A program made the position numbers and the translations under genes. Shown piece by piece: positions 11,657 to 23,259 of a DNA stretch of 64,000 bases. The stretch is from Aquanectria penicillioides (Eukaryota > Ascomycota > Sordariomycetes > Hypocreales > Nectriaceae): contig PYIU01000011.1 in the NCBI GenBank assembly GCA_003415625.1, forward strand, positions 75,001 to 139,000. The letters are read 5' to 3'. Position 1 is the stretch's first letter, and each line of letters begins with the position of its first letter. The notes under the pieces are model-generated. The model searched no databases. It saw nothing but the letters and a program-made list of their open reading frames with translations, and was not told the origin of the DNA.

Positions 11657-12128
11657 TTATGAGGATAATGTTTTAGAATGTTTATATGGCCTCGCCCCAT
11701 GTCCAGGAAGCTGATACAACCTCAGGAGCACCCTCAAGGTCCCGGCGCAGTCTGAAGAGATTCTTATTTTCATGTCCAGGAGGGATTGTGAGAAAGCCGT
11801 GTCAGAGGTCGTGAGTTCACCGTGGTCGATTCGAATTTTGAGGACGGGGGTCCGTTTCTTGTTTTGGTTGACATATCCCTCGGGGGGATTGTGAAACACA
11901 CATCGATAACTCCGAAAGTTGGCCTGTGGCGCTCCACACCTTTTTCATAATGAAGCCTCCACTCTCTTGATCGCTTTGAATGAGTTTCATAAGGCCGTTT
12001 TCGTTAGATATGACCATTCCCTCCTGAGATATGCAGCCTGAATCCACAAATCCAAGCCGCAAATTCCTGGCCAAGACTTCCTCGTCACCTTCGAATGGGA
12101 TTCTTCTTGGAACTTGGGGAACCTGCAT
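11657..12128 (-). pseudogene. Degraded hypothetical coding remnant
   Basis: A minus-strand frame (RIPFEGDEEVLARNLRLGFV ... GFIMKKVW) passes into a second frame (VFHNPPEGYVNQNKK ... LKIRIDHGELTTSDTAF) near 11900 without a plausible intron. A possible acceptor (TTTATGCAG) sits just upstream of the first frame, suggesting this was an internal exon. I do not recognise the family. Confidence 0.35.
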
Positions 12129-12629
12129 AAACGCAAAGTTTCTATCGGTCTCATAAATGGGATGCTAAGTCAGATGTGATGCACATACTGGCTGGCGGTG
12201 ATCATTGCTGGTGCACGTAGGGTTTGCGAAACGACTGCTCGCCTGATTAAGAAAAGATTGGACGGCGTCTTTGTGAAGTCCGGAGAAGTTATTGATGCAA
12301 TAAGTGCTTCAGCTTCCTAGGAATCTTATTACAATCATATACTGCATGCATGTCTACGAACGGATTTTTGGTATATAACTAGAAGTATTTGCCAAATTGG
12401 TAGGTCAAGAATCCAAGCGTTGTATCAGCAAGTTCCATATCTAGCTTCTCGTTCTCAACTAAAAGCAAGCTTTGCGCAGTATTAGACCAGCCACCAAAGG
12501 AGGACATATTGGACCCCTGCTATAATAGTAAGAGTAATAGCTTCTGCAGCGCGTTCACACGCTGGGCGGCTACTCATCCGAAAACGATAGCGAGCTCCAT
12601 GGTCGAAGTGAGGGTGGTACTGCAACTAT

Positions 12630-13310
12630 CCAGTAATGCCTTTGCCTTTGCCTTTTGGAACAAAAGGTCTCTATACCCGCGACCCGCACTCTTCTCGCTC
12701 TCTCTGTTGATTCTTTTGTACCCACTTCTAACCGCTTTTAGATGGTCACGTGGATATTATGTGATCTACTCTTTAGTCTCATACCTATGGTGTTTTCCCA
12801 TTTTATCTATCTCAATTACTCTATTAGGCCATTTTCCCCTTTTTTCCTATTTTAGTAATTCAATTTGCCCAACTCTCCAAGCTAAGGGTACGGGGGCCCT
12901 TGGGGCCCCCGTAACTTTAGCTCCTCAATAGTTAGGTATTCTAAGGCGCAGGGTATAGGGGGCTCGAGGGCGCCCATACCCTGCGCCGTTTATTCAATCG
13001 TACCAAAAGGCTCTAATATAAAACGGCATGCCTGCTGCTTGTTTTATTTTCTTGTGCTAAATAAAGGCTGAGACGTTGAACTTAGTTTTAGACATCTTAC
13101 GGTAACTTATATATAGAGTGGGATAAATGCTTATTCCCGAGCATTAATATGAAAGGGAAAAGATCAGCTTTTCCATTTTGTATTTATGCCTTTTGGTACA
13201 AAAGGTCTGCCTATACCAGCGACCCACATACACGCTCCCTGTCTCTATCATTTCTGCGGCCCCACTCTTGCCCTCTTTCGGACCGTCATGTGCTAGTCAT
13301 GTTTCTTGCA
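12630..13310. repeat. Pair of related dispersed repeats with GC-rich hairpins
   Basis: GCCTTTTGGAACAAAAGGTC near 12650 recurs as CCTTTTGGTACAAAAGGTC near 13190. Both are followed by TATACC-GCGACCC and a C/T-rich tract. A third relative, TGGAACGAAAGGTCT, lies near 37541. Between the two copies are two strong inverted repeats: 12881-12920 (arms GCTAA..TACGGGGGCCC, 3-nt loop) and 12945-12987 (GGCGCAGGGTAT arms). The half-arm AAGCTAAGGGTA also appears at 37758, linking the hairpin to the same family. Probably remnants of one transposable-element family; the class is unknown. Confidence 0.6.
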
Positions 13311-14335
13311 TATTTGGAAGAAATCTCCAAACGCTTTTGCTACTTCAGCAGCAACCAATCTCTCAATCGCCACTCCAGGGTGGTAATCATTATACCAGAG
13401 CTTGGTTACCATGGTCAGCATCGAAATATAGGTAAATTTGGTTAAAGGAGATTCATACACATGATACACCATCTTCGTTATACCCAATCGCATCCAGGGC
13501 CCCATAGGCTTTCGGGTTATTAACCGCTTTACTAAATGCAATTGATGTATCAACTATCTTGACCTTCAAAGACTTATTGGCTGTGCTGAATATCTTAAGC
13601 TTGGTGATAAGTAATTCATTGAAATGCTCGATCGCATAGATCAGAAGTTTATTGTCGTCTTCACCCTTAGCAATCATTGCGGGAGTTAAGTTTGTTGCTG
13701 GTGATGGCTTAGTTTGCAAGAAGCCCAAAACCTCTTCCTTTCTTATACATGAGAACTTACGGGGCGCTGTTAATAAGGCAAACTGGTGTAGTCCTGCATC
13801 ATAAAGTATTTGGAGTTGTCGAAAATATGAGTCAATAATCTTGGCTAGCCTCTCGTACTCCCCATCGAGAGTGTACGTATTGCCAATATCATTGACGCCT
13901 ATCCACACACCAACCACAGTATTACTTTCGGTCCAAAAGGGCTCTGTTGACTGGGTAGCGAAATTGGTGCTAAAATCCTCTACCTGATTGACAAAGGTGC
14001 GAACTGTGTCAATGTATGGAGGGACAATCTCTTCATCCACTGTTGCGCCTCCGGATGCAAAGTTGTAAGATAGGGTCAACGACCTGTTGAATTCAGTAAC
14101 CATAAATCCAACCCAATTGAGGCCTCCTGAGGCAGTCCATCCGGGGAGATCAGGATTTCCAAGGGGATTCCTAGCTGATGGTTGAGTACTAGCCACATTG
14201 AAGCCCGTTTGAGAATATGAGTCGCCACTAGTGAGGTTAGAATTTTCCCCTCCATGCGTGTATTTCAGCGTACAAGCTTATTAAGTATTTGACGCCTGGC
14301 TCGGCTGCAGTTGCATCGGCTGGGGCGTCATTCAT
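13293..14335 (-). CDS. SGNH/GDSL hydrolase, CE16-type acetylesterase-like
   Basis: Three exons (14335-14274, 14227-13459, 13400-13293) give 312 residues in a consistent frame. The first splice rebuilds KYLISFGDSYSQTGFN, containing the catalytic-Ser block I. Block II is GGLNW, block III is GVNDIGNT, and the last splice rebuilds WYNDYHPG, the Asp-His block V. CE16 enzymes remove acetyl groups from plant cell-wall saccharides and are normally secreted. Here the in-frame start (MNDAPADATAAEPG) has no signal peptide and is preceded directly by a stop, so the 5' end may be lost or lie in an unseen exon. The segment usually carrying a conserved Pro-rich motif reads LTAPRKFSCIRKEE, which is divergent. 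Confidence 0.8.
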
Positions 14336-14966
14336 CGCTCACTTCGCAGCCTTGAAACGCTTGAGAAATAAAGGAATTCAACAATGCGCTGGTATGGAAT
14401 ATTTCATGGAAATGGCACAATGCAGTCTATTCTTGCTCACTCCGCTTTATATTTGGCATGAATCTACTACTGAGCAGCTTGGCTATATCCTAACTTAGGA
14501 AAACTTGCGGTTCATTGGCGCGGTTGATGTTTAGAACCCCGTGGATGGTGCGGTTGCAATGGACTAAAATGCCTCAGCAGCGCGGGATGCGGGCCGAGAA
14601 GCCAGACCGTCGGACGCTACATATTGTCTGCAGATGCTGGCCACTTGTCTGACCACTACCGGAGCTGGATGCATCTGAGAGCTTCATCCAATTAGGATTT
14701 ATCTGTAACGCTAGGACTGAAATGTCCCTAGAAATCTATATCGGCTTCGTCTACATAAATAAATGTCAAATTATATTGGTCTTGGCTTTCTTCTTGAAAG
14801 AACTTCATCATGAACAACCCCCATTTCGAAATGCTTGAACATCGCGTGAGCTGAGGATTACCGTGGAAGGTGGAAAAGCAATGGTAGTTCAATGTATCAC
14901 CTTAGGCCAATGATTGCAATAATGGATAATAAGAGTAATGCAATTAGTAACAAGTACGTTTGTGCT
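14336..14966. other. Intergenic
   Basis: This separates two minus-strand genes. No conserved frame, RNA gene or repeat is visible. It holds the presumed promoter of the esterase and the 3' end of the PigL_N gene. Confidence 0.4.
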
Positions 14967-16302
14967 TTACTCCTTGAGTTCATCCCGAGGTAAAGTATCT
15001 TCACGCTCAGCCCTTCGTCTCCTAACCTCGTTGGGAGATGGTTTGGTATATCTCGCCTCAACAAAAGGGGACTCGCCATCTTGTTGCGCTTGGCTTATTG
15101 GGAACGTGTTGGCCTTCCGAGCCTCCAATGTTGAAGGTGACGCATTGGTTCCTCGTTGACCTCGCGCAAGTCCACCAAACCCGTGGCCATAACGATCCCC
15201 TGACAGTTTCTCAAGTACATTGCCCTCCATTGTGCCCACCAACTGTGTTGATCTACCCTTAGCTATTACTTTCTTAACGTCCAAAAGGTCAGCGAGAGTG
15301 GATACAACGATCTGGTCACTGTCCTCTTCAGCAACTACTTCTCCGAAAATGTGAACCTTCTTGTGAGACGCCTGCTTGGAAGCTTGTCTGCACAATTCCA
15401 AGCACTCTTTTGAAGAACTGATTTCCTGTTCTAGAATTGACTTTTCATGCTCACGGTCAGCGAGTTTATTTAGATTTACAGATTCAAGTCGTTCTTGCAA
15501 GCGACCAATAGTCTCCGCAAACTTGGTTTGGCCATCATCCAGCACTTGTTGTGTGACAAGCTGCGCTTCAAACTGAGCTCGTACATAGTCAGAAGTGGCT
15601 TGAGATGGTTCTCGTGAAACTGCTCGCCGGTCTTTCAGGGAGGAGAGAAAAGATCTCGCCTCGACACAGATACGGAGACATTGTTCAGTGACGGCTTTCT
15701 CGTCTTCCAGATCCACACCTGCATCTGAGCTAGGTGTCTTGGCAGCTATCAGTGAGATCTTGTCATCAATGCGCAGCAGATGGAGCTCAAGACCGTAAAT
15801 AGTATTCTGTATCATCTCATTATACTCATTGAGGGCTTGCCGAGTAAGTTTCGATGACTGCCTACAAACGATCAGCGCAGACCAGGTAAAAATAACGGGA
15901 AGCGAACATGGTGACTATGCCAAGTCCAACTGCAATGGTTGACTTGTAACTCTCTAGAGAGTCGATGAATTCATTGATATCACCTCTCATGAATTCCAAC
16001 TTCGCCCAAATTTTAAGACTGGATTTTGACCTTTCACCAAACTCTTCCATGGCAACTCTAAAATCAGTGCACACTTGGCCACATCGCTTGACAGGACCTA
16101 GGACAAGTTGTAAGGTCGATATTTCAGCATCAGCAGCACTCTGTAGTGAATCTAAAATCTTTGAAAGATCCTCAAGCTGCTGCAGGAGCCTTCCCAACGT
16201 TGAATCACGACCCTTATAACGCCTGACAGTTTCATAAAGCAGTTTTGCAGACTGGATTGTAGCTGTAAGAACAGCCAACACTGAGGCAGCGGCACTTAAA
16301 GG
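14967..16302 (-). CDS. PigL_N-domain protein (NLR-type N-terminal domain without a NOD module)
   Basis: The N-terminal part (PLSAAASVLAVLTATIQSAKLLYETVRRYKGRD...LEDLSKILDSL, in pieces) matches the helical domain named after azaphilone-cluster protein L, found at the N-terminus of many fungal STAND/NLR-like proteins. A 46-nt intron (15907-15862) leads to a second exon with KLTRQALNEYNEMIQNTIYGLE, a charged coiled-coil centre and a Glu/Arg-rich tail ending RRRRAEREDTLPRDELKE. No NACHT, ankyrin or TPR module follows. Oddity: the ATG expected before PLSAAAS (16308-16306) is followed at once by TAA, so initiation must occur elsewhere (GTG at 16281, a later ATG, or an unseen exon) or the gene is broken. 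Role unknown; related domains act in self/non-self or death signalling. Confidence 0.7.
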
Positions 16303-16594
16303 TTACATATTTTCAGAGAGATAGCGTGGCTTCGCATCTGGCGGCCTGGGAGAGGATAGGCTAGATATTGAGTGAAGATGAAATCTAGGCTGCGGGATTT
16401 TTCTGTTATCAGGCAGTTGGGTGCCTTTATTATTATTAAGCCAGAATTGTGGGACCGTCAGCCAACTAAGACTAACTGGCCAAAAAGATAAGAGTACGTA
16501 GTAAAAATGCATTGAATATAACTGATTGGAGACACGGTAGAAATAAAGTGTAACAATTGTATAATGCTTTTAGTATTTAGTGACAGAAAACTAA

Positions 16595-19500
16595 CTAATC
16601 TTTTTTAACCTTTTGGTACTTAGGTACTCGGGCTAACCAGTATAGAAACATGGCAGCAAACAAATTGAAGGCAATAAAGACCCACATAAGACCGAAGTTA
16701 CGCCATCGGTTATTAAAGTTGACGTTAATAGCTCGGAGGAAGGTATTTGTGTTTGAGAGAGAGCAAAATTCGCAGTTAGTGGCGTCGGGGTCAACAAGGG
16801 TGCCGCTCTGCGCTTCGTCGATGAACACCGACATGTATTCTCCACAAGTCTGGCCCTCAGGAGCGTTGAATTTGACCAATTCATTGGATGAACAGAACGC
16901 CCCTGCATTGGCTAGCGCAGTACCAAGAAATCCTTCCACAAAGTAAGTAAAGGGGTTGACGCGGTACATAAAGACCCAGAAACCAGGGAGTGCCTTGGGA
17001 CCGGCTAGGATACTACGAAACATGTCAGCGACTGCAGAGTGAAGAAGTGAGAGACCATGATGAAGTACTCACCCGCAAAATGAAAACATAAGTATGGTCA
17101 TGAGACCAACAAGGCCACCTGCGACATCGGCACTTTCCAAACCCGCAATTACCATGTGCGCAAAAGAGCTCGCAAAGAGGAAGAACACCCAGACAAAGAG
17201 GAAGACAAGGACACCGCGAGAGTGCACGGCATCACTGGGTTGAGCATTCTTATACAGGCCGATTGGATAAAACCAGAGGATGAAGCTGAAAAGCCCCATG
17301 ATCTGTTCTTTTGTTAATTAAAGCTTCACATAGGCATCACTACCTTTGTTTCGCAGGTACTTACAGAGTTCCATAAAAGCTCAACAAGAAGGTTGGCTCC
17401 CATGAAAGCCTTCCAGGAGTAAGCCTTAGCAGGACGCTCACGAGCTTCGTACATGGTACGTTGTGAGACGAAGACGGGCATGATCTGATCCACGACCCGG
17501 CTGAAAATGGTGAGGAAAATGAAAACACCAAACATCTGATTCTGAAGACCACCTTGGGTGTTCTTCATGTTGAGAAACGAGAGGCCGATGAATAGAGCCT
17601 GGAAGATATTAATATCAGAAGTTATTTAAGATTCAAAATCCCATGCACTCACAGAACCGCACGACAAGAAAGCCTTGGAGTAAATGTACGTGGGACTACG
17701 CCAGTATTGTTGGACGACACGCCAGAACACTTCCCTGAACTGAGTTTTGAAGGGAGCAGCAAACTCGGTCAACTTGGAGGCATCCTCCAACTGCGATAGC
17801 TGTGGAGCAGCGGAGCTTCCGGATTCCAATCGTGCAAGCTCTTGTTGGGCACCATGATATTCAGGGCTGTTACGCCAAATATCAGGCCAGTCTATGTCGG
17901 TGTACGTGCCGGGAGCAGCACCAATGACCTCTAACATGTATTCAGCTGGATTGATTCCGGGCTTCAAAGCTGGACCACCATTTCGAACGAAATAATCAAT
18001 CAAGACAGCTGAATCTTTGCCGATCTCGCCAAAGTACACCGTTCTTCCTCCCTTTGCTAGAAGGAGGAGCCTGTCGAATCGCTGAAACAGCATAGCAGAT
18101 GGTTGATGAATGGTGCAGAGAATGGCTTGACCACTTGCGGTGAGCTTTTCCATCAAGTTGCAGATAGACCACGAGGTTTGGCTGTCAAGGCCAGAAGTGG
18201 GCTCATCAAGGAAAAGAAGTAGTTGGGGATGAGCTGCAAGCTCAACACCAATAGTCAAACGCTTGCGCTGTTCAACGTTAAGACCCTCGCCCGGAATACC
18301 AATAATGGCATCGGAGTATTCTTCCATGCTAAGCATGGCGATGACCTTATCAACATAGTTAATCTTTTCCTGCTGAGTGTACGTATTGGGTTGACGGAGC
18401 AAAGCACTAAAAGTCAGCGCCTCTCGAACCGTGGAGGTATGCAAGTGCAGATCTTGCTGGGTTACATATCCAGTCTTGCGCTGGAATGACTCATCCCGTG
18501 GTCTTCCATCGACGAGCATCTGGCCGGATATGGCACCCATGGTAACACGACTGGCCAAGACATCAAGAAGTGTGGTTTTACCAGCTCCAGAAACACCCTA
18601 TTAGAAAGTAAGTATAGCCATCCGTAACAATAGGGCTATGGGTATGAATCTTAACATACCATGAGGGCAGTGAGGGTGCCAGGCTTGACCCATCCATCGA
18701 TATGATCTAAAATTCTTCGCTCTCCGTCCTTGATTGTGACATTGTAAACAGCATTCTTCCAATGGAATATGGACATTTGCTTCTCCGTGTTTTCTGAGCT
18801 ATCAAAATATCCGCTAGTGGGAGGCTGTCGCTGACTGTTGGCGATAGTCTCGATGTCGGAGCGGGACTTGCGCTGGTTCTTGAGAGCCTTTCGGGTGAAC
18901 ACCAGGACTTCACCCTTAGATCGTTCGCCAGCAATGTATTCAGTAGTAATCAGATGCAGAGCCATGAAGAATACAAGGAATACAATCATGATTCCTAGAT
19001 TCCTCCATTTATGCGAAGGGAGATAGCCATAAGAGGTTTGCACATACCTCTCTCCGTCAATCAAGGACTGGCCAGCTAGTGCACCTTGCATCATACACAC
19101 CTTCTGGTTTGGCAAGATGCCAGTTAAACAGATGACGAGCAGAATAACTGCTGAGGGTGCCAGAGCTTGGGCGATCGTCTTAGTAACTGAGCCCATCAGC
19201 CGGAACATCATGGACATGGTAATAGTCATTACGAAGACGACAAGAAGGAAGAAGAAGAAAGCGCCAGCCTCACGGCGAAGATTGCACATGAAGTACAGGA
19301 CAGTATTTGTGATGATCGAGTTGACAATTTTGTAGGGTAGGTCCACAACCATGGCAGACAAAGCCTCAGCGCTTGGGTGATAGAACGCATATCGGGAATG
19401 CTTCTCAACGATAGATCGTTTCACATATAGTGTCATGATCTCAAGGATGCTAGAGAAAGAGTTTGTGAGTACAATAAAGAACAGAAGAGTTCCACGCTTT

Positions 19501-21182
19501 GAAATACTAGTAGTATCCAAAGGAAGCTTATAGAAGATGCTGCCGATAATAAGTGACGTAAAGAGGTTGGTCACAAGCATGGTGAGCGTCATGCTAGGGT
19601 CGCCTTTGAGGAGAATAAAGTTGCGCCAAAGTGTGAGGATGACCTGGTTCCAATAGGAGAGTGTAAATGGAGAATTGGAACGCTGAGAAGTGGACTGTTC
19701 GTTGCGGCGGGAGGCGAGGAAGTAGTCGTAGTGCTCACTGTCAAAAGGATGTCGCTCCAAGTAGTCATCAATCTCAGAATTCAAGCGGACACGGTGCTGG
19801 CTGTTGTACCACGCTTGAGCGAACTCATCAGGGCTTCTAGGAGTCTTCCCTTTCATACTCGGACGAATGATGCGCTCCGAGTGGCTTGTCATTGAGGTCA
19901 GAAAGTCGGCGGTTGTCTGTTGTTCAGGACAGACGAATCCAAGACCCTCAAAATAGGCCTTCGCCTCGCTAGTCTTTCCAAAGAAGATCTGTCGCCCCTC
20001 GTATAACACGACAACTTTATCAAAAACCTAGGCCCATATTAGCATACCGTATGCGGTTTGTGGAGATGGGTTGTTGAACATACATCGTAAGCATCTTGTG
20101 ACGCCTGGTATATAGCCACACAAGCAGCAGTACCGAGAACATCAGCCTGGGTTCGCAACATTCGGCAAAACACGAGAGCATTGGCGCTATCAAGGCCACG
20201 TGTGCTATTATCCCAGCACTGTAAGGGGGAGTTGCTCAAAGCTGCTTCAGCGATGGTAACTCGCTTTCGCTCGCCGCCACTTACGCCACGAACAAAATCA
20301 TCACCAACGCGAGTGTTGATGGTATGCGAAATGCCAAACATAGCCATAGTCACATCACGAAGGTGTTCAGCATATTGCCTGCGAGTAATGCCTTCTGGAA
20401 TGGTTCTAGGGCAACGGGCACGGGCGGCAAAATAGAGTGTATCACCGACAGTCATATGAGGAAAGTGGGCATCGACCTCAGCAGTATATATAGATTCGCC
20501 GCGGAATGCGGTCTTCGTCTGCTTAGGGCGAATTCCCTGATAGTTGATGGTGGCGTCTGTAGCAATGTGGAAGCCGTGTGTCTCTCCCGCCACGGTTCGA
20601 AGAAAAGTCGAACAACCCGAACCAGGAGGGCCAAGGACAGCGAGCATTTCTCCCTTGTGCACAACGCCCTCAAGGTTATATAAGATGTTAAAGTTGTTTC
20701 AGAACGCCAACGCCGTCAAGGAGGACATTCCCAACGCTTTTTTGAAAATCAGTGTCGGTTCCGAAGCCGTAAACGCTCAGGTTTCGAAAGGCAATGCCCG
20801 CGGTCCGGGGACCATGGCCGTCGTTTGACTTGCATCGGATTTCATAGAACGCCTTTGCCCATTTCCGTGCGTTGAATTCGGGGTTCTTGGGGTCAAGCGA
20901 GCCATCTGAAGGTTCGGGAAAGAGGATGCCCGGATGGACGGACTGGGCGGTATATTGGTGGGCGAGCTGGAGGATGTCGCTAGCGATGCGAGCGTCAACC
21001 TCGTCTTCTGCACCGTGCCCGACATCCGTCTTTGGGGGGTTACTGTTGAATCGGACGTCGCCGATGGAGGGGCGGGATACACTGATGTCCCTGAGGCTGG
21101 CAGCATGGTCACAACGTTGGTGCTGTTGGTAGATATGATCTGTCGAAAAGGCCCTTCTCCAAACAGTGTTGGCACTCAGCAT
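16595..21182 (-). CDS. PDR-type (ABCG) ABC transporter with a frame break and an internal deletion
   Basis: Full-size ABCG half-order NBD-TMD-NBD-TMD, about 1,430 codons. Exons: 21182-20084, 20027-18660, 18597-17653, 17598-17365, 17302-17073, 17012-16595, all joined by clean 54-62 nt introns. NBD1 shows the family's degenerate Walker A ([17 protein letters not shown]), signature [14 protein letters not shown] and Walker [16 protein letters not shown]2 shows [32 protein letters not shown] and [14 protein letters not shown]. Such pumps export drugs and metabolites at the plasma membrane. Lesion 1: the frame shifts between DGVGVLKQ and [15 protein letters not shown] (20688-20699), where relatives have several more residues. 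Lesion 2: after LTGILP the protein jumps to NQKVCMMQG (about 19105-19125), lacking the roughly 50-residue loop expected before the sixth helix. Start chosen at MLSANTVW; an upstream ATG at 21335 is in frame. Probably non-functional. Confidence 0.85.
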
Positions 21183-21339
21183 CGAAGGAAGATAGCTGTG
21201 AGCAGGCAGAGGTTGAGCAGGGGAATAGTCGGATTTAAAAGCTTCCAAACGAGGAGTGACGAAGATGGAATTGAAATAAGAAGAATGAGTACCGGGAGTT
21301 GACTGAAGGGAAGAGAGCAGGATTACATGTTCCATGAGA

Positions 21340-22657
21340 AGGATTTATATGAGAAACCAGTTCGAAAGTCAGTGGAGCAGCGCCCAACAAATATATTGAT
21401 TGGGCTCCCCATTTTCCCGCAAGTCCACACGGCGTTAGTACAGAGCTGGCGCGGGTTTTCGAGGTCATCCCGTCCCACTTTGACAGTAAGGGACGTGGGA
21501 AAGGCCGAGGCCCCTTACCCACACTAGCAGCTGAAGGCAGATTTTTTTCTCATTCTTGCAGTCTGGACGTCGTACTCGGGACCGGAAAGAACACTATATA
21601 GATTGATAGGTGCGATGGCTTAACTGGAGTCTCCACCTCACTCGGTACTCCCGGCGTTTCGGTGCTTATCCTGCCCCGGCCGGCATGCGGTCCGGTGTGC
21701 TTCTATCCCTTAGCCAAGCATTGATATTCGCACTCCATTGTGACCCGCAAATGCCGATGCGCAGGACGCGCCTTTGTCAGCAATTCACGTTCCTCGCCAC
21801 CCACCTGTCTAGACCCATCCGCTTGTAAATGAGCAAACCAAGCGAGGGTTCGCAGGAAAAAGAAAATATTAGGATTCGTCGGTTTGTTTGTTTGAACTTG
21901 AGCTCATTCCTTTCTCTATCACTGTAAGAGTCAGTTATTTGAGAGGTAAGCCGGTCGGAATTGGCTTAGTTAGCAGTGGGGTCAAGCCGCGTCGAAGCAA
22001 AGTTGGCGTGTTACGTCTGATGATAGACAATCAGGTTGGGTTACAGGGTATGTCAGAATGATTAGCGACAGCTTTTGCAACAGCCGTAAACTGAAGTGAG
22101 CCACCTGGCCTCGTTATCATCTGAAAGCAGACAACTTGGAATTAGGTCAGCGGTTTTTTCTAGTATCTGAGTTGGAAGTACTGTAACCTCTCTTCTTTCT
22201 GCCAATCACTCCTCTTAAGGGTTCTAGGCTGGATGGTTAATGCTATATTGGATATTGTCGATGCTGATAGCCTCAATCCCATGACAAGACTGGTAGCGTT
22301 TCCTTACCAGCAGCTTAGTGAAGTGATTCACAGTAATTGGCCAAGGATTTCAACTTAGTGCACAATACTGACGTTATAGGAAACTGTTAAGAATGTGATA
22401 GCTCTGGAAGACGGACTAAAACTTTATAATCAAAAGTTTCATCAATCGCGGTCTATGAACAGAAAAAAAGCCGAGGAGGTGAGAGCGAAAGATTGCTGTT
22501 CTACCTGCATGGATAGCTCCTAATCGATCTACATATTCAAATACAAGTGTTGAACCTAACGCCTTTCGCTTTATTCTTCAAAATATGTTCACAATTGTTG
22601 CTATCTGAGGGTATGGTGATATCGATACACGTATGATTATCTGGATCACAGGTCTCA
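21340..22657. other. Intergenic
   Basis: This is the upstream region of the ABC transporter and the 3' flank of the split Zn2Cys6 gene. No conserved frames, RNA genes or repeats are seen. Confidence 0.4.
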
Positions 22658-23259
22658 TCACTCTTCTTGACTCCTTTGAAAGTTGAAATTTGGCTCGTTG
22701 ATCAAATCCATCATTTGATGGCTGCTGTTAAACCATTCCTCAAGGTGAGTTGAGTTGCCTAACCATATCCTACAATTCGTTGCTCTTTGTCCATCTACAC
22801 TCTCTGACATGTGAGCATCCACTGTCCTCTGTTCAACTACCTCGTTCTGGGCTTGGCTTGCCCCGTGCGGCTGAGATTCTCCGTTATCCGGGGGTACAGG
22901 TAGACCCAACTCGAACATATACGTGTGAAGCCTCTCTCTTGTCTGCCCCTGCTCCGCTGACGGGGTTGAATTACGAAATTCAACATAACGGCGAGCCGCA
23001 CTGAATAGGACGCGAAACAGATGAATGACCCTCACCGCTGCTTCAGAGACTGCCGGAGCGGACTCCATAGATGAGATGAAGCTACCCAAACGGTTTAGGT
23101 CCATCTGGTCTTGGGTCTCAATGACATGGCAAAAGAGGACAAGGAAGGGAATAAAAGGGACGAAGAGCAGTGTCCTGGTCTTGTTAGTTGCACTGAGACA
23201 GGATCAAGAATGCCTGCGAGGTGTCAATTGGGGGCCCGCCACGCTTACTTACCAGTGTA

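Noticed and set aside
12881..13310. CRISPR-like repeat array
   Set aside because: There are only two or three diverged copies with no regular spacers, and this is a eukaryotic genome.
20777..21302. Frames on both strands over the ABC transporter 5' part
   Set aside because: They are shadows; the frame ending in [12 protein letters not shown] is the family frame.
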